Below are positions 13,345-22,584 of a DNA stretch of 64,000 nucleotides, one piece after another. Each line of letters begins with the position of its first letter. Within the stretch, counting starts at the first letter, position 1. The DNA is from Zeugodacus cucurbitae. Taxonomy: Eukaryota > Arthropoda > Insecta > Diptera > Tephritidae. The notes under the pieces are model-generated. The model saw nothing but the letters and a program-made list of their open reading frames with translations. It was not told the DNA's origin and searched no databases. A program made the position numbers and the translations under genes. The stretch covers positions 57,566,501-57,630,500 of the forward strand of contig NC_071670.1 in the NCBI RefSeq assembly GCF_028554725.1, read 5' to 3'.

Positions 13345-13963
13345 TAGGGGTTGGGGGTAGTCAGAAACATGAAAAACGAAAAAATAAGAATTTTCAGTAA
13401 TTTTTTTTGCTATTAAACCATGTTACTTTAAAAAGGAATAATATGGCATTATTACACAATGTTTCGACTTAAAGTCACGAAAATTTGCAACAAAAATTTA
13501 TAATTTCCAAAGTTATAGCTGTCTGCGTTGACCCAGTTTCAAAAAAAAGTCCTTGCGGTGACAATCATAAGTCCTTGGAGATTCATCTAAAATCAATCGG
13601 ATAAAAAAAATTAGTTTTATAAATAGATAATCCTGGGACTGAACCAGGATATTTTTTTCTAGATTTTCGCGAAAAAAATTAACAGTTAATGATAAAAAAA
13701 TCTTTGGTTCAGGCCTGAGTTTATTATGCATTCTAAAAGCTGTAAGAATTTCATTAAAATCTGCTCAACGATTTTCAAGTTACAGTTGTCATCATTTCAA
13801 AAAACATGATTAGTTTAAAGTTTCACACTATCCTTTTGGAGCGCCCGTGCGATCTTTGTTATTTGTCGAATAACGCGAAAAGTTATTATCGGATCAACTT
13901 CAAATTTTCAGAGTATAAAAAATTGATTTTTTTTTTAAATCCTGACTTCCCCTAACTCCTTAA
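13345..13963. mobile_element. TTAA-type element, copy 3 (diverged)
   Basis: The left end TAGGGGTTGGGGGTAGTCAG and the right end near CCTGACTTCCCCTAACTCC are decayed versions of the copy 1 termini, with TTAA at 13960-13963. The interior keeps the CTTGCGGTGACAATCAT block corresponding to TTGCGGTGACCACTAT in copy 1, and the ATTGATTTTTTTTT terminal block. Confidence 0.55.
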
Positions 13964-15240
13964 CTCCGAATATACAGATGTATGTGCACATTAGGGCTCG
14001 CGTGAGTTGGTTTGTAATATTCCTCGAACATTTTTGGGACAAACTTTAAAAGTCTTATATTTTATAGCATCAAAAATTTTCCAAGTACTTTTCATACCAT
14101 TTCTTCTCTTTAGATCCTTTAAAGTTTCTTATATTAATGGGACCAAAAAGTATCAATTCCAGATTGCTTGAGAAAAAGTTTTGCGGATTTCGAATTGTTA
14201 GCAATTAATCACTCCTTGGCTTTATATCGCTATATTTAAACTGCATTAGAACTTTTCTGCAATGCTCGGGGCAATGTATGATGAGGCGGTAAAGGATATC
14301 TGCAAAGCCAAAAAGTAATTCGTTTCTTATGAATGTGAAAAATTATAGTTTTGGTACTTCTAGGAATCAGATGTTTGCAAAACTTTCATCCTGACTGCAC
14401 AGGTATTCGTACAAATATCTGAATAGAAATAATCTAGCGTAGAATTGAATATTTGCATGAAGTATTTTGATCGCTTACAACAGAGTGATTGAGCATAAAT
14501 AGTTTATGTGTTAAAAGTTGTAAGCACCACCACTGCATACTTCGAATCTTATATGTTAATAATATATTTATTATACTTTACTTCGCTTCACTGCTGGCTA
14601 TACAGTTATTTACAGATATTCTGTGAAATGCGCTAGCAGCACTACAAGTTGATAAATAATGGAACGAAGCTACCAGTAAGCTAAATTTTCTCTTTGACTA
14701 TAAATACAACTTAATACATGCATATGGTTACGAGTGGCATCAGTGTATCTGCAAATGTCCTCAAGTAAATGGCAAATACTCAAAAACATTTTTTGCAACA
14801 GAACAGCAGATACTTAAAGTATTCAGTGGAGTAAATATATTTATTTGTAATATACTATATAATTTCACTACTAAACTGTATTTATACAATTTCATTGAAT
14901 AGCATACAGTCATATATATACATATATATACTCATATGCTAACCAATATAGGACTCGGAAGAAGGCGTCGCGATGTCTCCCAAAGTTGTTCTTGCTTATT
15001 TAAGAATGTTTTATTGAAATTAAATATTCGCTATTATTTAAAACAAGTTTGCCTATTCAAATTAATAAACTATTAATTATTTACCTACAATTTACTCATA
15101 TTCACCTGCTTACCCATGCAAGATTATGAGTTGATATTTCCTTCGACTTGCTCATCTCAGCATGCATAAAATCAACAACACACACCTTAAGCATGCAGCG
15201 ACATGATTAGATAAACAGCGAAGACGGCCTTTATTCGTAT
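13964..15240. other. Gene-free DNA
   Basis: No protein-like frame or repeat recognised. An irregular (AT/CAT)-rich stretch lies at about 14905-14940. Confidence 0.4.
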
Positions 15241-15249
15241 CAATTGAAT

Positions 15250-15320
15250 GTAAACAAGTGGAGACGAACGAAAAATCAGTGCTTTCGGTGCAGTGCTCTG
15301 CAGTGGAGTGAGAAAATTGT
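15250..15320 (+). promoter_or_regulatory. Possible initiator-type core promoter
   Basis: The stretch around 15271-15320 contains AAAATCAGTGCTTTCGG, with TCAGT at 15276-15280 fitting the arthropod initiator (A+1 at 15278). It is followed by a purine-rich, GC-richer leader that looks like a fly 5' untranslated region. There is no TATA box at the expected distance and the downstream-element match is only partial. A putative hairpin begins about 190 bases downstream. This is inference only. Confidence 0.22.
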
Positions 15321-15466
15321 TATTATGTGAGAATAATTATTGAAAGGTGGTGTTATGTTCATATTAAAATTGTGAAATGAGAAAGTGAAAATTTGGCAAA
15401 TAATTATTTGATGGCTTTGTGTGGTAAATAATTGTGTCTGAAATTGCGCGTGAATAAAATATCGAT

Positions 15467-15530
15467 GGTTGGATCACTCGGCTCTCAGAGTGTTGAATAT
15501 ATAGTGACTCACAGCCAAAGTGATGCAACC
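15467..15530 (+). ncRNA. Candidate miRNA-like hairpin
   Basis: A 64-nt imperfect stem-loop: GGTTG/CAACC, a G-G mismatch, ATCACT/AGTGAT, a 1x2 internal loop, GGCT/AGCC, an asymmetric internal loop, GAGT/ACTC and a 15-nt loop. Nineteen base pairs form in total. I do not recognise a known mature miRNA on either arm. The 5' arm resembles the start of 5.8S rRNA over about 17 bases, which weakens the miRNA reading. It lies antisense within the putative receptor intron. Confidence 0.25.
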
Positions 15531-15789
15531 GTACAAAAAATACTCAAGCAAATATTACTTTAAAACTAAATACATTTTCCAAAAAATTTAAATGACACTT
15601 TACAGCGGCAGATATGCACATTAAATGTATGCTTAAAAAATCATATTTTATAGTTATTTTATTTATCTACAACAAAAACCAACTACAATATTATATTGCA
15701 CCTCACAGCGAAAATTATGTAGTAACAAAAAAAAATATATTGCAATTTTTTAAGGAAACAACTACATTTTTTGGTTGATTAGTATTTTG

Positions 15790-16640
15790 TGGTATGCCTC
15801 TTACTATCAATACCTGCTTTCATTAGTTTCAGCATGGATTCTACCAATTTCTTTGTATAGTTTGATGTCATTTTATTCCGTTCTGTTTGCAGGGGGTTTT
15901 TCAAGTCGGCTTTTATTTCTAATTGGTATTTTCTCATTTCTCGTTCCAAAGCTGATCACAGATTTTGTATTTCATTCAAATCTGAAGATTGCGCTGATGT
16001 TTATATTATGTGCACACTTCCAAATTAGCCAACTCTGAATTTGTGCTTCGGATCTTTATCTTGGTAGTACCGAAAATTATTAAAAGTATTTAATTTCGCG
16101 GCATTTTGTAGCAATTCAAAGTTCAAAATATCCTGATACACACTCTTGTACATAGTACAATAGATGAAGTTCCGACACCAGGAGACGACATGCATCCCCG
16201 TACCCTTATATGCTCTCCACCATGTTTTACGGTACTACGTAGATTTTGCGGTTTTAGCTCGGCAAATGATTTTCTCCATTAATATCTTTTTCTATCCGAT
16301 CTAAAGAGGCTGGAATTACTCTCATCAGCACAAATTACGGTATTCCAGAACTTTCAGGCTTATATAACTGTTCGTTTGCAACCTTCAACCTTGCACTTCG
16401 AGTTTTAGCATTAATGTATGGTTTTTTTTTGGCTGTGCGGCCATTGGAATCAGTTTCTGAGCATTCTTCTTGTGGTTTTGGGAAGACTGTTCTTCCAAAG
16501 GATTTTTCCACTTTGTTGCTTAAAGCTGGAGCACTTAACTGTGGATTTTCTTGTATTTTCCGTGCAATCCAACTTGAGTCACTTGCGTTAAATGTGTTTA
16601 TTAAGTACTATAGGAGTAACTCGCGCACTTCAATACTTGT
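15790..16640 (-). pseudogene. Decayed Tc1-family transposase
   Basis: Reading the minus strand across frameshifts and stops gives a recognisable Tc1-like order. First comes a helix-turn-helix-like segment (SDSSWIARKIQENPQLSAPA, near 16500-16590), then KKKPYINAKTRSARLKVANE (near 16370-16430), then the first catalytic Asp in CADESNSSLF (near 16325). The second Asp is in YYQDKDPKHK (near 16050) and the third-site segment is SSDLNEIQNL (15959-15991), where the expected catalytic Glu of the DD34E triad is Gln. At least six stops or frameshifts interrupt it, so it is dead. I did not find convincing terminal inverted repeats. Confidence 0.75.
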
Positions 16641-17243
16641 TTGTCGGCACATTTTTAAATATACTTACAAATTACAATAGTAAAATGTCAAAACTTTTAC
16701 ATATCATTCCAGGATAGCTCACATTTATAACATATAACATTATTTACTTTGGATTCGAAAATCGGCGCCACTTTACTCACATCAAACCCGCATTTTTCCT
16801 AAGTAGCTTCTATAAAATGGCATTCCCCATGCTACATTGAGTGACAAACTATCAGCAGCATTGTAAACAAATCCAGTAGGGCTTGACAAATGTGTCGCTC
16901 TTTTCAAGGGTATTTAAAACGAATAAAATGCTTAAAAGCCAGCTTTAAAGCTTATTTTTCCCGTGAAGTTTGTGTTTGGGATTATTTGTGCTCTCATCTC
17001 CTTGCCCTCCCCTCGACCACAACCACAAAGCCAAGTTTTAACATGAATTTAAACTTTTTGCTTTGCTGTGAGCTTTTACTCAAATATCGGATGACATACA
17101 TATACAAATGGTATATGTTGCGAATCTAGGACTCATAAAAAAGGCATGAGTGCAAAACAAGCTAAGCCATGTCAAAATTGCGGCTAACAAATCCCAGACA
17201 TCTGCCATGTAAACAAATTAATGCATGTACATATAGTATACTA
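16641..17243. other. Gene-free DNA
   Basis: Nothing recognised. A short open frame at 16890-17129 has no protein features. Confidence 0.4.
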
Positions 17244-17882
17244 CGAGGGCTGCTATATATATTTCTGGCCTAATAATGAAAATAGGAATATTATCAACGA
17301 AAATGGTTTTATTGTTTTTCAAAATATTCTCCATCAAGATTTATACACTTTTGCATGCGCTCAAACCAATTTTCGAAGCACTTTTTTTGAGCCTTTTTTT
17401 GAGCGATTGTCAAATTCTGTTCATGCAATATCGAATGTATGCTGGTGGGAGAAATGCATAGGCATGCCTCTATCTGAAGATGTGTTACATGACGGTCTTG
17501 CATTATCAGTTCACGTACGGTATCGATGTTTTCTAGCACAACGGCTGTTTTTGGACGACCTTCACGGAATTCGTCTTTGAGCGAGCGTCGGCCACGATTG
17601 AATTCGTTGTACCAGTTTTTCACAGTGCTATAGTGCTATAGGATGGTGCTTCATAGCCATACAAAGATTTTAGTTCATCGATGCACTCTCTCACGAGTTA
17701 ATTCCATTTTTTGGCCGAGATGAATTTTTTAATTCCCTGTAAATAAAACAATTCACGATTAAATGACAAAACGTTCTGAGTGATGTTATGCTAAAAAATG
17801 TCAAACTTTCCAATGGAAATGTCAGATTGCACCTGGCAACACTTAGTTTTGTCTAGGCCAGAAATATATATATCAGCCCTCG
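17244..17882 (-). mobile_element. Internally deleted mariner element
   Basis: The ends are inverted repeats of about 27 bases with one mismatch; both begin CGAGGGCTG and share the block TATATATATTTCTGGCC. TA dinucleotides flank both sides (17242-17243 and 17883-17884). At 639 bp it is about half the usual 1.3 kb of a mariner. The two halves of the transposase gene are fused with the central catalytic part missing. Confidence 0.85.
17309..17712 (-). pseudogene. mariner transposase, N- and C-terminal pieces fused
   Basis: The N-terminal DNA-binding part is readable: LTRE near 17700, then YGYEAPS near 17660, then an open frame from 17623 containing WYNEFNRGRRSLKDEFREGR and SPTSIHSILHE. After NLTIAQKKA the frame jumps to KKCFENWFERMQKCINLDGE and stops, which is the family's extreme C-terminus. 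The whole DD34D catalytic core is therefore deleted. Upstream of the open frame there is a one-base insertion near 17690 and an 8-base tandem duplication (TATAGCAC) near 17635-17650. It cannot encode an active transposase. Confidence 0.8.
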
Positions 17883-19039
17883 TATATACCAAATACATAC
17901 GATTTTATCATCTCTTTTGGTATATGATGAATTATATATGAAATAAAGCATCCTGTTGCAACTATTCGGTTTTTCAGTAGCACGAAACTCAATTACCTTT
18001 GTATATTTTTTGGCAAACTTAGCTAAACCGAAATAGAAAGAAACCACGCACAGGTTCTTACCAGGATTCACTGGCAGTTCCCGTTTCAAAGCGACATAGC
18101 ACACACTAATTCCAGTTAACCAACATATTTTTAGTGGCTGTCTGCATCTCCCAATGTCTTTCACCATCTCTCCCCGTCTCTTATTTGCCCTCATCCTTTC
18201 CGGACTTTAACTGGCTTTCTACGGCTTTGAATGACTTTCAATGCTATTTGTTCGGGATCCATTAATGTTTTCACGGCCCCTGTAAGCATTCAAAGGTTTA
18301 TTTCTCAGCTACTCTGACTGACTCTGTCTTCCCTATTCTTCATATTGCTTATCTGCTCTCTCTATCTCTCACCGATCTAGGAGCGTCTTTGTGTACTCAT
18401 TGCTTCCCCTGACTATCTGCGCCTTACATTGACACTCTTGCAGGCTTCCAGTGGTTCTCTTGACTAAAGTGAATCTGTTCCCTACCTTAAAAAGTTTGTT
18501 CTTGTAATCGCCGAATTTACATAAATAATTATCAAAATATGTAGAAAATTATTAACACTTAGTATAGTCGCAGTTAGCAAGAATACCCATCTTTCCGGTG
18601 ACACAACCCTGCAGATATTTATGCCTTGTGATTGAGGCATAGACTGCCAGTGTTGTTTGTGGCCAGAAATGCATCTTAGACTCATTGGCGTGGTTGTGTG
18701 AGGATAAGTGAATATAAGGAATTTAAAGAAATTCCGAAAATAAATATATGTACACACTAATATGTATAAACAAATATATGTCGAGGTGAATGAGTTCTCC
18801 AGAGTCTATTATCTTTGTAGCTCTCAAACATATTTTAGTTAAGCCTTATGCAGCTACTGATTTGTGAGAATAAGCGAGATATAGTAGTAATGATAACAAA
18901 GGAAACACTCTGAATGAAATAAAAAATCTGTGAGAAGCGGAAGTAAGCGTAGTCGATATACTATTTTACTTGCAAGTGCAAGACATAATAGCCAGTGGCG
19001 AGTGAAGTGGTTTGCGACTGAAAGAAAATTGCAAAGAGA
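17883..19039. other. Gene-free DNA
   Basis: It contains a mildly pyrimidine-rich strand at 18230-18450 (CTCTCT and TCTCTC runs). No gene or repeat family is recognised. Confidence 0.4.
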
Positions 19040-19803
19040 AACAAGTAAGGAAGGGCAAAGTTCAGGTGTAACCGAACATTTTATACTCTCTAAATTGCGA
19101 TTAACCATTTAATTTTATTACTATAACACACAATTTGACCCACATATTCGTCATATATATTGTATAAAGTCCATTGAAAGTTGGAAACCATAATATTAGG
19201 TTAGATGCACCGAAGTCCTCATGTTCGATATATGGGGCCTTGAAAACCTATGGCCCGATTTCGGCAATTTTTAAAATGGGGCTGCCACACTATAACTATT
19301 TCATGGTGTATGGTGGGGTATGTAGGAGAACCGACTGCAGAAAGTTTGGTTTATACAGCTTCATTGGTTTGAGAGATATATACAAATAACCGATTTGGAG
19401 GCGGGGCCACGCCCACTTCATAGTGCGATCCGTCATACCAAATTTTATTTCGATAGCTTTATTTATGGCTTAGTTATGGCACTTTATGTTTTTTTCGGTT
19501 TTCGCCATTTTGTGAGCGTGGCTGTGGTCCGATTACGCCCATTTTCGAACTTAACCTTCTTATGGTGCCCTGAAATACGTCTTCCAAGTTTCATTAAGAT
19601 ATCTCAATTTTTACTCAAGTTACAGCTTGCACAGACGGACGGACGGGCGGACAGACAGACATCCGGATTTGAACTTTTCTCGTCACCCTGATCATTTTGA
19701 TATATATAACCCTATATCTAACTCGTTTAGTTTTAGGACTTACAACCAACCAACGACAAAACTATGATACTCTCGTTGCAACTTTGTTGCGAGAGTATAA
19801 AAA
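19040..19803 (+). mobile_element. mini-me-like repeat, copy B
   Basis: Both ends are present: ACAAGTAAGG, palindrome-like GTTCAGGTGTAACCGAAC and TTTTATACTCTC at the left, and GTTGCGAGAGTATAAAAA at the right. The (ACGG/ACAG)n tract at about 19630-19661 is the complement of (GTCY)n. At about 760 bp it is shorter than copies D and F, with part of the interior deleted. A 98-codon open frame (19395-19691) lies in the same relative position as frames in other copies. Confidence 0.75.
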
Positions 19804-21031
19804 GTATTACAAAGTGACCTTAGCTTCCCCACTTGCCACCAAAATAACTTAGGTACTCAGCAGTTGGGCCTGACACCATACTTTGCAAACCTATTCATAC
19901 CTCTAAGTGTACTATAGATAGTGATAGTTGTGCAAGTATTCGTTTACATGAGTTCGTGTAGGTCCTACATTTCAAGAGCACTCAACGTCGGCACATTCGC
20001 ACACGCCTGAACACTTTTGTAACACTTTTGCACCTGTGTTTAACGTAAGAGTAAGTGTTTTCTCATTTCACCTGTTATACGGCAACATTCATTATATTTA
20101 CCTTTGTTGCCGACTTTCTCTGCTGAGCGAGCAGAAGAAATGCTTACTTACTGCCGATATTTTGTTGCAATTCAAAATATTTTTTTTCTTCATAAAATCT
20201 TTTCTTCATAAATCTGAAAAATAGTTGTTTGAGGGTACTTACGAAAAAATAATCCTTAGTAAGAACATAAAAATCGTTATATGTATATCGTCATTTATTG
20301 AGATCGGTTTTTATATTGGAAAGTAGTAAATCCTGCCTCATCGGCACACTTTCGGTTCTTTGGTCACTACATTCCTGAACTGTATAGGATGGAGATCCTA
20401 GTTAGTACCTGCACACCAGTAGAGTTGCTTGCCTAGCTATCTGTGAGATGGGTGTTCAACTTTGATAACATATAGAAAACGCCTAATTATAGACAATATA
20501 CGCAAAAAGAGCTTACATTTCGACCTTTTTAGCCAAAACATTTTGAAGATAATAATGACTTAAACATGATTTGCAATTTCCTTAATATTTTTTTACAATT
20601 ACAATGTGGAATATAAATTAATTTTCTATTGTTATTTGACAATCTTAAAAGTACAGTGCAAACCACACAGACCTTTTTGGTTCAATTATAAATATGACGC
20701 TGAGTGCTCATGATTGATGACTCATATTGCATGATTTGTATAATTCTAATGAATTCGGAGCCTTTTCGAAATCATACAATTTCAACGCCATAAGGGGACG
20801 ACAATATTTCACCGATTTTGGTACAATTGTTTGTCCCACAAATGGGCTGTCTGCAACCGCAAAACCATTAAGCAGTTATCTCACACACCCACTGTTTACA
20901 CTCATTTGTTAAATATGCAAACATATGTATGTCCACACAAATTTTATTGTCCACAATCAACACAAACAAATGTACTCAATAAACACTCACACATACATTC
21001 ACAAATATTGACATTCGATTTTCATTACTTT
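19804..21031. other. Gene-free DNA, putative intron start side
   Basis: This is the stretch just downstream (minus strand) of the receptor exon donor. Nothing recognised beyond short non-conserved open frames. Confidence 0.4.
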
Positions 21032-21037
21032 ACTCAC
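21032..21037 (-). other. Splice donor of receptor exon
   Basis: Minus-strand TTTGG|GTGAGT is a near-consensus 5' splice site. Translation would run into TAA after two more codons if it were not used. The exon ends after one base of a codon (phase 1). Confidence 0.7.
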
Positions 21038-21384
21038 CCAAAGTGACGAGCGCATTTCCCAGCAGGCCGGCGAGTCCGATGATGCCGAAAAACACGAGCA
21101 CAATTGTTGATACAACGCGTTCTAATGGGTCCATTTCGAATTCAAATATATCCATCCCGCGGTAAAGAGAATCCGGTGAAGCTCGCTCTAGTGCCCCCAA
21201 TGCCCACTGCATTGCCCATAGTCGCATTAAAGCAGTCGATAGAGTTGTTGTTATTGGTCCAATTGGGCGGGCAAAGTCCCGGCAACGCCGCCATTGTTGG
21301 GCGCACAACGAACGATGTCGTCAAAGCGACCATAACGGGCGCCGTCGGACTCAGTGTGGGCGCGACGCTCTGATTGTGCAGCAT
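21038..21384 (-). CDS. AstA-R1: Class A GPCR first coding exon, probable allatostatin-A receptor (partial, apparent frameshift)
   Basis: The exon would encode the extracellular N-terminus and first transmembrane helix of a peptide-hormone GPCR. The ATG at 21384 is the first in frame (in-frame TAG at 21427-21429). The first 80 codons read MLHNQSVAP and hold four N-glycosylation sequons (NQS, NWT, NNS, NAT), typical of a receptor ectodomain. In another frame the sequence continues EFEMDPLERVV and then STIVLVFFGIIGLAGLLGN, a helix 1 with the conserved Gly-Asn pair. From memory this resembles Drosophila AstA-R1 (FEMDHLER...VFFGIIGFAGLLGNGLV) better than AstA-R2. The two frames do not join: frame 1 stops at 21144-21142, and skipping one base near 21145-21156 would restore continuity, so this is an assembly error or a real lesion. 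The next exons are not in the window. Confidence 0.65.
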
Positions 21385-21558
21385 ATTTCGGTTACTTTTG
21401 TATTTGGCGGCGATTTGTTTGCATTCCTAAGGGTGCGTAGCGGGAGGAAGGTTTGCCGTCGGGTCTGCGCTGTGACCAGAATTGATAATTGCGACAAATT
21501 GCGAGAGAATGTGTGAAGTGCGGATTTTCCTTTGGTATTTATTATACTTTTTTTTTGG
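21385..21558 (-). other. Probable 5' untranslated part of receptor exon
   Basis: On the minus strand a pyrimidine-rich tract (TTTTTTTATCTTTTCTCCCA) leads into CGCAG, a strong 3' splice site at 21559-21561. The exon would then begin at 21558 with 174 bases of leader before the ATG. This implies at least one upstream non-coding exon at higher coordinates, which I could not locate. Confidence 0.5.
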
Positions 21559-21561
21559 CTG

Positions 21562-22249
21562 CGTGGGAGAAAAGATAAAAAAATTAATCTTCGGTAGCGG
21601 CGTAAAAAGTCATGTAATCAGTGAAATTAATCTATGAAAATATATTATGCACATTATTTGGCTTTTTGCTGTTGCGTCAGTTAAATTCGCACGTAATTAA
21701 ATATTGATATAAGCGATAAAAATTAATTTCGATGATTTTGGATTTTGAAGGAGGTAATAAACACCATATTCGTTAAAAGCGATTCAAAATAAATCGTTCC
21801 AAGTAAGCAGTATAGAGTACATTTTGCCATACAGATAGTCTAGACTCATCGAGATGGTGGTCGGGACAGTAAAATCCCCTTAGCTTGCTTCACTGTTTTC
21901 AATTATTTTGATTAAAGTTCTACAACGTATGGACGGACTGTTGTTTAGTTAGGTTGGGACACCATGTTGTCTTTAGTGGTTTCAAATAAATTCGAATATA
22001 AGGAGGAGTACTGCTGAAAAAGTACCTTAGTTCATATGAGTTTGATTGTATCCAGGAATCACAAATTTAAATCTTGAAAAAAACCAGACCCACATGGTTG
22101 GGAGTGGGAGATTGATTTGATCTCATCATTCGTATTACATAAATCGCTTCCATGGATTGTGATCTTTTGAAGGATTGTTTAAAACAAATAGTTGGAATTC
22201 GGATTTCAGTATACGTTCTGATTTAATATATACATCACATCACATCAAG
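21562..22249. other. DNA upstream of receptor exon
   Basis: Nothing recognised. If the acceptor at 21559-21561 is used, this is intron. Confidence 0.4.
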
Positions 22250-22400
22250 AACGAATGCAGATTTTGGAACAAATTACACAAATACTGCATTTAAGGCGTG
22301 ACATCACTCATTTAAAAATTTTTGAAATCGAACTATATCATTTCAAGACCCCAAATATCGAATATGAGGACCTCAATACCAATGGATAATTTTTTTTAAC
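22250..22400 (-). mobile_element. mini-me-like fragment, copy G (old)
   Basis: Blocks such as ACACAAATACTGCATTTAAG and CCCCAAATATCGAATATGAG correspond to the minus-strand interior of the other copies, closest to the diverged D/E type. A second short piece near 22480-22525 also resembles the family but is out of order. It abuts the left edge of the tandem duplication. Confidence 0.5.
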
Positions 22401-22584
22401 GAAAATGTTGGAAAATGTCTTAAAATGTTCAAGAAGTTCAGAGAGAATTTTGTCTTCTAATTATGTGTCTCTGTACAAAAAATTGGTAAAATCGGGTCAT
22501 AACTTCGCCCTAGCTCCCATATACGTATTATTAGGGTTTTCAATCACAATGGTTTCAGTTATTCTATTGAAGTTTGTATCGAAT

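Noticed and set aside
15466..15485. Similarity to the first bases of 5.8S rRNA (GGATCACTCGGCTC)
   Set aside because: The match covers only about 17-18 bases with one extra T; the following sequence does not continue as 5.8S, and no 18S/28S or spacer sequence is nearby. It is not an rRNA gene.
18854..19112. Overlapping open frames on both strands at 18854-19112
   Set aside because: They run into the left end of mini-me copy B; they have no domain and are chance frames.
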